This document shows, piece after piece, positions 1-9,129 of a DNA stretch of 42,283 bases. Both the position numbers and the translations under genes were made by a program. Source of the stretch: an uncultured Bacteroidales bacterium (GTDB lineage Bacteria > Bacteroidota > Bacteroidia > Bacteroidales > UBA932); contig CALVDR010000007.1 in the NCBI GenBank assembly GCA_944326365.1, forward strand, positions 74,037-116,319. The letters run 5' to 3'. Each line of letters opens with the position of its first letter. Positions within the stretch are counted from its first letter, which is position 1. The notes under the pieces are model-generated. The model worked only from the letters and a program-made list of their open reading frames with translations. It ran no database searches and was not told the origin of the DNA.

Positions 1-2
1 AC

Positions 3-1373
3 AGAAAGATAAACTACAGGCTCAGGGATGCGATATTCTCACGCCAGAGATATTGGGGAGAGCCGTTCCCGATATATTTCAGGGACGGTGTAGCCGTTCC
101 GATGCCTGAAGACAGGCTTCCTCTACAGTTGCCGGAAGTGGACAAGTATCTGCCTACGGAGTCCGGCGAACCTCCTCTCGGCAGGGCTGAAAACTGGACC
201 TACGACGGCTGCCCGATAGAGAAAAGCACGATGCCCGGCTTTGCAGGCAGCAGCGCATATTACCTGCGCTATATGGACCCGCACAACGATACCGCACTTG
301 TCGGGGAAAAAGCTGACAGATACTGGAGGAATGTGGATCTTTATGTCGGCGGGACCGAACATGCCACAGGACATCTTATCTACTCGCGCTTCTGGAACAA
401 GTTCCTGTATGATCTGGGATATGTCTGCGAGAAAGAGCCGTTCAGGAAACTGATAAATCAGGGCATGATACAGGGCCGCTCGAATTTCGTATACAGGATC
501 ATAAATACGAACACTTTCGTCTCATGCGGTCTGAAGGATCAGTACGAGACTACGGAAATACATGTGGATGTGAACATTGTCCGGAATGACAGGCTCGACA
601 TCGAGGCATTCAGGAAATGGATGCCGGACTATGCGGATGCCGAATTCATTCTCGAGGACGGGGAGTACATCTGCGGCTATGCCATAGAGAAGATGAGCAA
701 ATCCATGTTCAACGTCGTGAATCCGGACATGATCTGCGATACTTACGGCGCGGACACACTCCGTCTTTACGAGATGTTCCTCGGCCCTGTGGAGCAGTCC
801 AAGCCATGGGATACGAAGGGAATAGACGGTGTGAACAGGTTCCTCAAGAGATTCTGGAGACTGTTTTATGACAGGGACGGCTTCATCGTGACTGACGAAA
901 AGGCCACACCTGCCGAACTGAAGACCCTTCACAGACTCATAGCCAAGGAACAGTCTGATATCGAGGCATTTTCGTACAATACGGCAGTCAGCGCATTCAT
1001 GATAGCCATCAACGAACTGTACGAGCAGAAATGCAACAAGCGCGAAATCCTCGAACCGCTCGTGATACTGCTGTCTCCGTTCGCCCCGCATATCTGCGAA
1101 GAACTCTGGGAGGCCCTCGGGCACCATGAAAGCGTATCGTTCGCCTCTTTCCCGGAATATATCGAGGCGTATACCGTCGAAGATACCTGTACCTATGCCG
1201 TATCCTTCAACGGGAAAACCAGATTCACCGTCGATCTGCCCAAGGCGATGTCCAAGGATGAGGTCGAGGCCAATGTCAGGGCAAATTCCCTGACTGCCAA
1301 ATATGTCGGCGATGCCAATATCGTCAAGGTGATAGTAGTGCCGGGCAAAATAGTGAATATAGTGGTCAAATAA
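3..1373 (+). CDS. leuS: Leucyl-tRNA synthetase, C-terminal part (5' end outside window)
   Basis: Attaches leucine to tRNA-Leu in the cytoplasm. The frame is open from base 3 without a start codon, so the gene enters from the left; the ATG at 102 is internal, because the preceding codons read in frame as typical LeuRS sequence ([12 protein letters not shown]). The class I KMSKS loop is at 690-704, and the anticodon-binding region follows ([16 protein letters not shown] near 1080-1125). The HIGH motif and most of the editing domain lie outside the window. The C-terminus ends in a short beta-rich tail ([16 protein letters not shown]), as in bacterial LeuRS. A YitT-type gene follows after 15 bp and could be cotranscribed. 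Identification is secure. Confidence 0.97.
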   Translation, partial: RKINYRLRDAIFSRQRYWGEPFPIYFRDGVAVPMPEDRLPLQLPEVDKYLPTESGEPPLGRAENWTYDGCPIEKSTMPGFAGSSAYYLRYMDPHNDTALVGEKADRYWRNVDLYVGGTEHATGHLIYSRFWNKFLYDLGYVCEKEPFRKLINQGMIQGRSNFVYRIINTNTFVSCGLKDQYETTEIHVDVNIVRNDRLDIEAFRKWMPDYADAEFILEDGEYICGYAIEKMSKSMFNVVNPDMICDTYGADTLRLYEMFLGPVEQSKPWDTKGIDGVNRFLKRFWRLFYDRDGFIVTDEKATPAELKTLHRLIAKEQSDIEAFSYNTAVSAFMIAINELYEQKCNKREILEPLVILLSPFAPHICEELWEALGHHESVSFASFPEYIEAYTVEDTCTYAVSFNGKTRFTVDLPKAMSKDEVEANVRANSLTAKYVGDANIVKVIVVPGKIVNIVVK

Positions 1374-1388
1374 TTTACTTCTGATGAT

Positions 1389-2294
1389 ATGGTCTCTGCA
1401 AAGCACATTCTGTATGTAATCTGGGATTACTTCATAGTGACTGTAGGAACATTGCTCTATTGTATGGGGTGGACATCCTTCCTTATCCCGAACGGGATTG
1501 CGAGCGGAGGAGGTACCGGTCTTTGTACCATAGTATATTTCGCTACCGGAATCCCTGTCTCCTACTCCTTTTTCGTCCTCAATGCCCTGCTCCTGATCAT
1601 AGGTTTCCTGGTGCTGGGAAAAGGGTTCGGATTCAAGACCATATATGTGATACTTCTGTCCACGGTCCTGTTCAAGGTCCTGCCCGAATACGAATGTCTG
1701 GTCGCCTATTTCGACGAGCGTCTGGTAGTCGCCGTTGTCGGCGGTATCGTGGAGGCGGTAGGTATCGGTATCGTATTGCTCCGTGGCGGCAGTTCAGGCG
1801 GGACTGATATTGCGGCGATGGTCATAAACAAATACTGGCCGGTGTCTCCGGGAAAGGTCTACCTGTATTCCGACCTCTTCATCATAGCCTCTGTCCTTCT
1901 TATTCCGGGGAAAACCATCGAGGACATGATATACGGCTATGCGACCATGGTCACATTCTCCTTTATGATAGACGCTATCCTGCTCGGACGGAAGTCTTCA
2001 GTGCAGATACTGGTCTTTTCAAGCAAATACGATGAAGTGGCCGACTTCATCATGAAGAATATGGACAGGGGAGTGACGGCCCTGTATGCTCAGGGATGGT
2101 ATTCACAGAAGGACAACAAGGTCCTGCTGATAGTGGCATACAAGACCCAGCTTCACCAGATAGTATCGGCAGTCAAGAGGATCGACCCGAAGGCATTCGT
2201 TTCGGTTTCCACCGCCACGAGTGTCTATGGAGAAGGTTTCGAGGAGATCAAGACAGGTATCAAACTGAAGCAAAAGGAAAACGGAAATGCTTGA
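1389..2294 (+). CDS. YitT family membrane protein (DUF2179), first of a tandem pair
   Basis: A 301-residue integral membrane protein with about five hydrophobic segments in the first 200 residues and a soluble C-terminal DUF2179 domain (roughly 215-290, RGVTALYAQGWYSQKD...). A glycine-rich GGSSGGTDI motif lies near residue 135 and is shared with the next gene. The biochemical role of the family is not established; proposed roles in transport are inference. The ATG at 1389 is 15 bp after leuS, and the last 8 bp overlap the next gene, which suggests translational coupling. Family assignment is confident, function is not. Confidence 0.9.
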   Translation: MVSAKHILYVIWDYFIVTVGTLLYCMGWTSFLIPNGIASGGGTGLCTIVYFATGIPVSYSFFVLNALLLIIGFLVLGKGFGFKTIYVILLSTVLFKVLPEYECLVAYFDERLVVAVVGGIVEAVGIGIVLLRGGSSGGTDIAAMVINKYWPVSPGKVYLYSDLFIIASVLLIPGKTIEDMIYGYATMVTFSFMIDAILLGRKSSVQILVFSSKYDEVADFIMKNMDRGVTALYAQGWYSQKDNKVLLIVAYKTQLHQIVSAVKRIDPKAFVSVSTATSVYGEGFEEIKTGIKLKQKENGNA

Positions 2295-3270
2295 ACTTAG
2301 GAAATCTGCCTGGACAGTGTTCAAGGAATACGGACTCACCACACTCGGCATGCTGTGCTATGTGCTGGGATGGTCCATCTTTCTGCTGCCTAACAATCTG
2401 GTAGGCGGTGGAGTGTCCGGAATATCGGCCATCATATTCTATGCTCTGGGCCTGCCTATGGGATATACATACTTTGTCATCAATCTCATCCTGCTGCTCA
2501 TGGGCTTCAAGATCATGGGCGGCGGATTCGGGGGAAAGACAGTGTATGCCATAGTCATCACGTCCGTCATGCTGAATGTCATACCTCCGCTTATCCCGGA
2601 ATATATATCACAGGCGTTGGCAGTTTCGAACGGAAAGATGCTCAGCACCATAATAGGCGGTGTCATGACAGGTGTCGGGATAGCCATGGCCATATCGCAG
2701 GGGGGCAGCTCGGGCGGAACGGATATCATCGCGCTGATAGTGGCCAAATACAGGAATGTGTCTCCAGGAAAACTCATATTGCTGATGGATGTCATCATCA
2801 TTCTTTCATCCATGCTGGTCCCGTCTTATTATGTAGGGACGGATACTGTCATTCCGTTTGCCGAGAAACTGGCCAATTCCATATACGGTCTTATTTTCAT
2901 CACCGTGAACGGTTATGCCATAGACATGTTCCTTTCAGGCACCAAGCAGTCCGTCCAGGTCTTCATATTTTCGAAAAAATATGCCGATATCGCCGATGCC
3001 GTCACACGGGACCTGCACAGGGGTGTCACCCATGTCAGGGCTGAAGGCTGGTATACGAAATCCGATAGCGACATATTGATGATCCTGGCCAGGAAGACGG
3101 ACCTGAATCCTCTTCTCAGATATGTGAAGATAATAGATCCTCAAGCCTTCATTTCAGTGTCCAATGTGATGGGTGTATACGGCCAGGGGTTCGATGTCCT
3201 GAAAGGGGACAGCAGCAAAAAAAGAAAAAATAAGGAAAACACGGCTGATAAAAAAGAGAAAAAACAGTAA
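2287..3270 (+). CDS. YitT family membrane protein (DUF2179), second of a tandem pair
   Basis: A 327-residue paralogue of the preceding protein: same hydrophobic segments, same GGSSGGTDIIALIVAKY motif in the middle, same C-terminal DUF2179 domain (RGVTHVRAEGWYTKSDSD and a VYGQGFDVLKG ending). It begins inside the last codons of the first copy. The C-terminus carries a lysine-rich tail (KKRKNKENTADKKEKK) absent from the first copy. The pair looks like an old tandem duplication, with only moderate identity. Similar tandem YitT genes may work as hetero-oligomers; that is inference. Confidence 0.9.
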   Translation: MLELRKSAWTVFKEYGLTTLGMLCYVLGWSIFLLPNNLVGGGVSGISAIIFYALGLPMGYTYFVINLILLLMGFKIMGGGFGGKTVYAIVITSVMLNVIPPLIPEYISQALAVSNGKMLSTIIGGVMTGVGIAMAISQGGSSGGTDIIALIVAKYRNVSPGKLILLMDVIIILSSMLVPSYYVGTDTVIPFAEKLANSIYGLIFITVNGYAIDMFLSGTKQSVQVFIFSKKYADIADAVTRDLHRGVTHVRAEGWYTKSDSDILMILARKTDLNPLLRYVKIIDPQAFISVSNVMGVYGQGFDVLKGDSSKKRKNKENTADKKEKKQ

Positions 3271-3313
3271 AAAAAAGAAAAATTTAGTCTAAAAAAGGAA
3301 AAATATACCTCAG

Positions 3314-3358
3314 ACCTCCTTTTGAACCGGTTTCAAAGGGAGGTTATTTTATATTTTT
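3314..3358 (+). terminator. Rho-independent terminator after the YitT pair
   Basis: Near-perfect hairpin of about 13 pairs between 3314-3328 and 3330-3344, followed by the T-rich run TATTTTATATTTTT. It separates leuS-yitT-yitT from the next gene. The T-rich tail doubles as the likely -7 box of that gene. Confidence 0.75.
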
Positions 3359-3359
3359 G
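3352..3359 (+). promoter_or_regulatory. Bacteroidota-type -7 box upstream of the AraC-type gene
   Basis: TATTTTTG fits TAnnTTTG and lies 29 bp before the ATG at 3389. No convincing TTTG -33 element is seen at the usual 19-21 bp distance, so this is a partial match. Confidence 0.45.
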
Positions 3360-3388
3360 CCGTCGCAAAACTAATAACTGAAATTTGA

Positions 3389-3967
3389 ATGCCAATGAAA
3401 CTTATTGCTATGATCATGCTTTCCGGAATGATTCTGCTGCTGTTCGTCTTTTATCTTATCCTGTTTTCGATGAAATCAGGGAAATGGTTTGCCGAAGGAC
3501 GCAGTGGAGAGTATATGCCGGGAGGAAAGCGCACGTATTGTCTTCCTGTCCGCACGGATGACATCCCGCTTGCGGATGCGCACCTGGAAGAAACACTGGG
3601 CAGAATCTATGAAAGACTGGAGACTTATTTCAAGGAAATGAATCCGTATCTTGAAAGCAATCTGTCCATCGATATGGTGGCGAGACATCTGTATACGAAC
3701 AAGGTGTATCTTTCAAAAGCGGTAAAACGGTTTTCAGGCCTGAACTTCTGCCAGTATGTGAACCGGTACAGGATTACGTATTCGATAGAACTGTTCAAGA
3801 AAAAGCCTGGCTTGAGAATGATAGAACTGGCGCAGTTTTCCGGATTCAACTCCATAACGTCGTTCAACATATCATTCCGGGCTTTCATGAACGACAAGCC
3901 GAGCGACTGGTTCAGGAGAACCAAGAGCAGGGGCTCGGTGGAAACTGCGAAGGAAGCGGCCCTGTAG
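3389..3967 (+). CDS. Membrane-tethered AraC-type transcriptional regulator
   Basis: A 192-residue protein with two recognisable parts. Residues about 5-27 form one strongly hydrophobic segment (IAMIMLSGMILLLFVFYLILF). Residues about 85-180 are an AraC/XylS double helix-turn-helix (LSIDMVARHLYTNKVYLSKAVKRFSG, then MIELAQFSGFNSITSFNISFRAFMNDKPSDW). There is no ligand-binding cupin domain, only a linker of about 50 residues. The topology implies an inner-membrane anchor with the HTH in the cytoplasm. Neighbours give no hint of the regulon. Family assignment is strong; targets and signal are unknown. Confidence 0.85.
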   Translation: MPMKLIAMIMLSGMILLLFVFYLILFSMKSGKWFAEGRSGEYMPGGKRTYCLPVRTDDIPLADAHLEETLGRIYERLETYFKEMNPYLESNLSIDMVARHLYTNKVYLSKAVKRFSGLNFCQYVNRYRITYSIELFKKKPGLRMIELAQFSGFNSITSFNISFRAFMNDKPSDWFRRTKSRGSVETAKEAAL

Positions 3968-3969
3968 TT

Positions 3970-4000
3970 TTTGTTCCGTATCGTATTTTTCGTATTTTTG
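3970..4000 (+). promoter_or_regulatory. Promoter for ettA (TTTG - 19 bp - TATTTTTG)
   Basis: TTTG at 3970-3973 and TATTTTTG at 3993-4000 are separated by 19 bp, a full match to the Bacteroides primary sigma-factor consensus. Transcription should start near 4007, leaving the 212-bp element at 4025 inside the transcribed leader of ettA. Confidence 0.65.
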
Positions 4001-4024
4001 CCAAAATCTACCGGATGGATATAT

Positions 4025-4236
4025 TAACGTGAGTTCGATGAAAAGAACGTAGTGAATTTCAGAGAACTACCTCTTTTAGAGGATTCGTGGAACGAATCCG
4101 TAGGCAAGTCCTCCCATACGAAGGGGAGGATTTAGGTGGGGTGACACGTAAAAGGTAAAGAGATTTCGAAGAAATCGTAACGTCAGTTCGACGGAGTCTC
4201 TGGTACTGAGTAAAATAATTCGTCGAACTGACGTTA
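4025..4236. mobile_element. 212-bp miniature inverted-repeat element, copy 1
   Basis: The ends are imperfect inverted repeats of the form TAACGTNAGTTCGANGAA (16 of 18 match). The flanks carry TAT at 4022-4024 and again at 4237-4239, a 3-bp target duplication. A second copy of identical length lies at 41662-41873, with about 15 mismatches by eye (about 93% identity). Internal hairpins include GATTCGT...ACGAATC, a TCCTCCC...GGGAGGA stem and a long inner stem between about 4178 and 4236. There is no ORF of note, so it is non-autonomous. It ends 4 bp before the ettA start codon. Confidence 0.8.
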
Positions 4237-4240
4237 TATT

Positions 4241-5917
4241 ATGGCAGACGAGAAAATTATCTTTTCAATGAACGGGGTAGGCAAGATCCTGCCGCACAAC
4301 AACAAAGTGATCCTGAAAGACATCTATCTGTCTTTCTTTTACGGAGCGAAGATCGGAATCATCGGTCTGAACGGCTCTGGAAAATCCACATTGATGAAAA
4401 TCATCGCCGGGGTGGAGAAATCGTATCAGGGTGAAGTGGTATGGGCTCCCGGCTATTCAGTGGGATATCTGGAGCAGGAGCCGCAGATGGACCCGGAAAA
4501 GACTGTACTGGAGGTGGTGCAGGAAGGTGTGCAGGAAGTCGTGGACCTGCTCAAGGAATATGAGGAAGTGAACATGAAGTTCGCCGAACCGATGTCGGAT
4601 GACGAAATGGCGGCATTGATTGAAAGACAGGGCGAACTGACAGAGAAAATAGAGCATTGTGACGGATGGGAGATAGATGCCAAACTCGAGAGGGCCATGG
4701 ATGCTCTCCAGTGCCCTCCTTCGGATGCCAGGATAGAGAACCTGAGCGGAGGAGAGAGGAGAAGGGTCGCACTTTGCAGGCTTTTGCTCCGTCAGCCTGA
4801 CGTACTTCTGCTTGATGAGCCTACGAACCATCTCGATACGGAGAGTATACAGTGGCTTGAAGCCCATCTGCACCAGTACAAAGGTACGGTGATCGCCGTC
4901 ACGCATGACAGATATTTCCTGGACAATGTGGCCGGATGGATTCTGGAACTGGACAGGGGGGAGGGAATCCCTTGGAAGGGAAATTATTCTTCATGGCTTG
5001 AACAGAAGGCCAGAAGACTGGAGATGGAGGAAAAACAGGAAAGCAAGCGTCGCAAGACTCTGGAACGCGAGCTTGAATGGGTGAGAATGGCCCCGAAGGC
5101 GAGGCAGGCCAAATCAAAGGCCAGACTCGGGGCGTATGAGAAACTTGCAGGCCAGGATGTCAGGGAGAAGGAGGCATCTCTTGAAATCTTCATTCCGAAC
5201 GGCCCGAGATTGGGAAACAAGGTCATAAATTTTCATGACGTATCGAAAAGTTATGGTGACAAACTTCTGTTCGAACATTTGGATTTCGTACTTCCTCCGG
5301 CAGGAATTGTCGGAGTCATAGGCCCGAACGGAGCAGGAAAGACCACGCTTTTCAGACTGATCATGGGATATGAAAAGCCTGATTCAGGCACTATAGAGAT
5401 TGGAGACACTGTCAAAATCTCTTATGTGGACCAGCAGCACAAGAGTATAGATCCGGAAAAGACGGTATATCAGACCATAGCCGGTGATTCCGATTTCGTG
5501 AAACTCGGCAGGAGGGACGTGAATGCAAGGGCTTATGTGTCCAGATTCAATTTTTCGGGAGCTGATCAGGAGAAACTTTGCGGAGTGCTTTCAGGAGGAG
5601 AACGGAACAGGCTGCATCTGGCACTGACACTCAAGGACGAAGGGAATGTCCTGCTTCTGGATGAGCCTACGAATGATGTGGATGTCAATACCATCCGTGC
5701 TCTGGAAGAGGGTCTGGAGAATTTTGCGGGCTGTGCTGTCGTAGTATCTCACGACAGGTGGTTCCTTGACAGGATTGCCACACATATACTGGCTTTCGAG
5801 GGCGATTCCCAGGTTTATTTCTTCGAAGGGTCGTATTCGGAATACGAGGAGAACAGGAAGATGCGGCTGGGGAACGATACCCCGCACCGGTTCAAATACA
5901 AGAAACTCATGGAATAG
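4241..5917 (+). CDS. ettA: Energy-dependent translational throttle protein EttA (ABC-F ATPase)
   Basis: A 558-residue soluble ABC-F protein with two ATPase domains and no membrane segment. Domain 1 has Walker A GLNGSGKST, signature LSGGERRR and Walker B LLLDEPTNHLD. Domain 2 has GPNGAGKTT, LSGGERNR and LLLDEPTNDVD. The linker between the domains is rich in charged residues (EQKARRLEMEEKQESKRRKTLERELEW), as expected for the P-site tRNA interaction motif. Length and motif spelling match EttA rather than resistance-type ABC-F proteins. EttA binds the ribosomal E site and gates early elongation according to ATP/ADP level (known for E. coli). The 5' leader is largely the mobile element described at 4025-4236. 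Confidence 0.93.
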   Translation: MADEKIIFSMNGVGKILPHNNKVILKDIYLSFFYGAKIGIIGLNGSGKSTLMKIIAGVEKSYQGEVVWAPGYSVGYLEQEPQMDPEKTVLEVVQEGVQEVVDLLKEYEEVNMKFAEPMSDDEMAALIERQGELTEKIEHCDGWEIDAKLERAMDALQCPPSDARIENLSGGERRRVALCRLLLRQPDVLLLDEPTNHLDTESIQWLEAHLHQYKGTVIAVTHDRYFLDNVAGWILELDRGEGIPWKGNYSSWLEQKARRLEMEEKQESKRRKTLERELEWVRMAPKARQAKSKARLGAYEKLAGQDVREKEASLEIFIPNGPRLGNKVINFHDVSKSYGDKLLFEHLDFVLPPAGIVGVIGPNGAGKTTLFRLIMGYEKPDSGTIEIGDTVKISYVDQQHKSIDPEKTVYQTIAGDSDFVKLGRRDVNARAYVSRFNFSGADQEKLCGVLSGGERNRLHLALTLKDEGNVLLLDEPTNDVDVNTIRALEEGLENFAGCAVVVSHDRWFLDRIATHILAFEGDSQVYFFEGSYSEYEENRKMRLGNDTPHRFKYKKLME

Positions 5918-5940
5918 TCCGACATTGCCGCTGGAAACGC

Positions 5941-5993
5941 GGAAGACCGGCTGTCGCTGGCACTGAAGTCTGTGCGGGCGCAGCCGGTCTTCC
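5941..5993. terminator. Bidirectional hairpin between convergent ettA and uxaC
   Basis: Perfect 13-bp inverted repeat: GGAAGACCGGCTG at 5941-5953 and its complement at 5981-5993, between two convergent genes. No strong T-run follows on either strand, so intrinsic termination is likely but not certain. Confidence 0.5.
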
Positions 5994-6015
5994 TGTCTGT
6001 AACAGGCCTGAGGGA

Positions 6016-7494
6016 TCAGAAATTGAAATATCTCGCGGCGTTGTTGTACGAAATGTCTTTTACCACCTGATGGATGAATGCCATCTCACTCTTCGGCAGT
6101 TTGCCTTTCTCCAGATCTTCACCTATCACGCTGCACAGGATCCTGCGGAAATACTCGTGACGAGGATAGGACAGGAAACTGCGGGAGTCGGTCAGCATTC
6201 CGACGAATCTGGTGAAAAGTCCCAGTGCTGAAAGCGCATTCATCTGCTTGCGCATTCCGTCTTCCTGATCCAGGAACCACCAGCCGGAGCCGAGCTGCAT
6301 CTTTCCAGGTACTGACCCGTCATTGAAAGTATAGGCCATGGTCGCCAGAACTTCATTGTCTTTAGGATTCAGGTTGTATAGAATGGTCTTTGCGAGTTTG
6401 TCTTCCATGGCGAGCCTGTTGAGGAACTTGTGTCCTGCAGCCGCACACTGGACATCATGGATGGCATCATAGCCTGTATCAGGACCGAGAATATTGTACA
6501 TGCGGGTGTTGTTGTCCCTGATGGCGCCGATGTGGAACTGCTGTGCCCAGCCTGATTCCCAGTCCATTCTGGCGAAGTCCAGAAGCATGGCGCTCCTGAA
6601 TTTCAGTACCTCCTTTTCCGTGAGCTCTTCTCCCTTGAGACCTTTTCTGAAAATGGCATCGATCTCTTCCGGTTCGAAATCCTCGGCATAGAACGTTTCC
6701 AGACCATGGTCCGACAGACGGCATCCCATGGACTCGAAGAACTCATGCCTCTTTTTCAGGGCATCGAGAAGATCCTGATATCCGGTGATCTGCACTCCGC
6801 TCACTTCGGCCAGTTTGCCGACATATCCGGCATATCCGGGTTTCTCTATGGCCATGGCCTTGTCAGGTCTCCATGCAGGCAGTACCTTTACGCCGAAAGG
6901 ATGTTCCGCTATATATTTATGGTATTCGAGCGAATCTACCGGATCGTCAGTGGTGCATACCACTTTCACGTTGAACATCTTCATCAGTTCCTGTCCCCTG
7001 TATTCCGGTGACTGCAGCTTCTCGGTGCATGTATCGTATATCTGCCTGGCAGTCTGCGGATTGAGCAGCTCATAGACACCGAACACACGGGCAAGTTCCA
7101 GATGGGTCCAGTGGTAAAGCGGGTTTCTCATGGTATAAGGTACGGTTTCGGCCCATTTTTCGAATTTCTCGTAGCTGCTCCTGTTTCCTGTGATGAACTC
7201 TTCAGGTACACCGTTCCCTCTCATGGCTCTCCACTTGTAATGGTCACCTCCCAGCCATACTTCGGTCAGGTCATGGAACTGGTGGTTCTCTGCTATCATT
7301 TCCGGTACGAGGTGGCAGTGATAGTCGATGATAGGCATTTTCTCTGCGCTCTCGTGATACAGTTCGCGGGCATAATCGTTTGTGAGCATGAAGTCCTCAT
7401 TGATGAATTTCCTGTCGATAAGGCCTTCGATGTTCTCTTTTACTTTTGAGAAGATTTTATCCATTTCTTGGTATTGATTATTGGTTATTGTCAT
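6016..7494 (-). CDS. uxaC: Uronate (glucuronate/galacturonate) isomerase
   Basis: Converts D-galacturonate to D-tagaturonate (and glucuronate to fructuronate) in the cytoplasm. The amidohydrolase-type metal motif is MPIIDYHCHL (His59, His61), followed by the family segment CTTDDPVDSLEYH and a conserved C-terminal RHEYFRRILC. The annotated start gives 492 residues, about 20-25 longer than usual. The first about 29 residues (up to LIDRK) have no counterpart that I recall, and in-frame Met11 (7464) or a later codon could be the true start. It diverges from uxaB, so the 7495-7683 gap should hold both promoters. Confidence 0.95.
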   Translation of the reverse strand: MTITNNQYQEMDKIFSKVKENIEGLIDRKFINEDFMLTNDYARELYHESAEKMPIIDYHCHLVPEMIAENHQFHDLTEVWLGGDHYKWRAMRGNGVPEEFITGNRSSYEKFEKWAETVPYTMRNPLYHWTHLELARVFGVYELLNPQTARQIYDTCTEKLQSPEYRGQELMKMFNVKVVCTTDDPVDSLEYHKYIAEHPFGVKVLPAWRPDKAMAIEKPGYAGYVGKLAEVSGVQITGYQDLLDALKKRHEFFESMGCRLSDHGLETFYAEDFEPEEIDAIFRKGLKGEELTEKEVLKFRSAMLLDFARMDWESGWAQQFHIGAIRDNNTRMYNILGPDTGYDAIHDVQCAAAGHKFLNRLAMEDKLAKTILYNLNPKDNEVLATMAYTFNDGSVPGKMQLGSGWWFLDQEDGMRKQMNALSALGLFTRFVGMLTDSRSFLSYPRHEYFRRILCSVIGEDLEKGKLPKSEMAFIHQVVKDISYNNAARYFNF

Positions 7495-7618
7495 TTGTCT
7501 GCTGCAAATATCGCCAGTATCGCTCTCCCCGGTTATTAAAATTATTCAAATTTCTGGCAATATTTGACAAATCCCCACAAATATAATAAAAAGCCCGTGA
7601 ACGGACACGGAAAAATGC

Positions 7619-7626
7619 TAAATTTG
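7619..7626 (+). promoter_or_regulatory. Candidate -7 box for uxaB-uxaA
   Basis: TAAATTTG matches TAnnTTTG and lies 57 bp before the chosen uxaB ATG (7684). A matching TTTG -33 element is not visible at the expected distance, so an activator may be needed, or this may be chance. On the minus strand GATATTTG near 7505-7512 is a weaker candidate for uxaC. Confidence 0.4.
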
Positions 7627-7683
7627 TTCCCGGCCGACTGGAAACGGCCATACGGCAAGCCGACTCTAAAACAGATCAATAAT

Positions 7684-9126
7684 ATGGAAAGATTGAACAG
7701 AAAATCCGCTTCTCAGACTACCAGGTATCCTGAGAAGATCATCCAGTTCGGGGAAGGGAACTTCCTCAGGGCATTCGTGGACTGGATCGTCTGGAAAACG
7801 AACAAGGCCACAGACTTCAATGCAGGAGTCGTAGTAGTCCAGCCCATAGACAGAGGTATGGTCGATGTCCTCAACGAACAGGACGGACTCTATCATCTGA
7901 ATCTCCAGGGTATAGACAAGGGGCAGGCAGTGGATTCCCTCGACATGATAGATGTGATATCCCGCGGCATCAACCCGTACAGGGACTTTGATGACTATAT
8001 CGCACTGGCTGAAAATCCGGATATGCGCTTCGTCATTTCAAATACCACGGAGGCCGGCATCGCTTTCGACCCGTCATGCAAGTTCGAAGACCGCCCGGCA
8101 TCCTCATATCCAGGCAAGCTCACGCAGCTTCTCTACAGGAGATACCGGCATTTCAACGGAGACAAGTCGAAAGGCCTCATCATCTTCCCTTGCGAGCTTA
8201 TTTTCCTGAACGGAAAAGAATTGAAGAAATGCATACGCCAGTATATCGAACTCTGGAATCTGGGCGAAGATTTCCGGAACTGGTTCGAAACCGCATGCGG
8301 AGTATACTGCACGCTCGTGGACAGAATCGTACCCGGCTATCCGAAGGATAATATTGCCGAACTTCTCGACCGTGCAGGATACGAGGACAAGCTGGTGGTA
8401 AAAGCCGAGATCTTCCATCTCTGGGTCATCGAAGCGCCTAAGGAAGTGGCAAGGGAATTCCCGGCTGACCAGGCAGGGCTGAACGTGCTCTTCGTGCCGA
8501 GCGAGGCTCCGTACCACGAGCGCAAGGTCACATTGCTGAACGGGCCGCACACCGTGCTGTCTCCTGTAGGATACCTTTCCGGACTGGACACTGTGAAAGA
8601 ATGTGTGGAAGACCCTCTCATCGGGAAATTTGTCAGAAAGGTAATGTATGAAGAGCTCATCGAGACCCTTGATCTTCCGATGGATGAACTGAAGCAGTTC
8701 GCCGATGCTGTCATCGAGCGTTTCGTGAATCCGTATGTGAAGCATTTCGTGACCAGCATCATGCTGAACTCTTTCCCTAAATACCGGACGAGGGATCTTC
8801 CTGGACTCAAGACATATTTGGAACGCAAGGGAGTCCTTCCTCAGGGACTGGTTCTCGGCCTTGCCGGTATCATCACATATTATAAAGGTGGAAAGCGCGG
8901 TGACGTGGAGATCGTGCCTGCTGACGATGCTGCCATCACCGGCCTTCTGAAAGATCTCTGGGCCACCGGGGATGTGGCCAAAGTGGCCGAAGGAGTCCTC
9001 GGTGCGGAATTCATCTGGGGAGAAGACCTGAATGCCATACCCGGTCTGACTCAGGTACTTGCGGACAAGCTTGCCCTTATCCAGGCGGAAGGAATGCGCA
9101 AGGCTGTAGAATCAGTAGTCCTGTAG
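7684..9126 (+). CDS. uxaB: Tagaturonate reductase (altronate oxidoreductase)
   Basis: NADH-dependent reduction of D-tagaturonate to D-altronate. It belongs to the mannitol dehydrogenase family: N-terminal nucleotide-binding segment QFGEGNFLRAFVDW (about residues 21-34) and a catalytic helix region with HERKVTLLNGPHT (Lys and His of the family motif). The frame is open further upstream to a TTG at 7564, but the ATG at 7684 gives 480 residues, the normal family length, and removes 40 residues unlike the family. uxaA follows after 3 bp, so the two are cotranscribed. Confidence 0.95.
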   Translation: MERLNRKSASQTTRYPEKIIQFGEGNFLRAFVDWIVWKTNKATDFNAGVVVVQPIDRGMVDVLNEQDGLYHLNLQGIDKGQAVDSLDMIDVISRGINPYRDFDDYIALAENPDMRFVISNTTEAGIAFDPSCKFEDRPASSYPGKLTQLLYRRYRHFNGDKSKGLIIFPCELIFLNGKELKKCIRQYIELWNLGEDFRNWFETACGVYCTLVDRIVPGYPKDNIAELLDRAGYEDKLVVKAEIFHLWVIEAPKEVAREFPADQAGLNVLFVPSEAPYHERKVTLLNGPHTVLSPVGYLSGLDTVKECVEDPLIGKFVRKVMYEELIETLDLPMDELKQFADAVIERFVNPYVKHFVTSIMLNSFPKYRTRDLPGLKTYLERKGVLPQGLVLGLAGIITYYKGGKRGDVEIVPADDAAITGLLKDLWATGDVAKVAEGVLGAEFIWGEDLNAIPGLTQVLADKLALIQAEGMRKAVESVVL

Positions 9127-9129
9127 CCT

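Noticed and set aside
4025..4236. A riboswitch or ribosomal-protein-type leader of ettA
   Set aside because: The second copy near an unrelated gene, the inverted ends and the 3-bp target duplications favour a mobile element. An acquired regulatory effect remains possible.
7564..7683. Upstream TTG extension of uxaB by 40 codons
   Set aside because: The ATG at 7684 gives the standard length, and the extension crosses the candidate -7 box.
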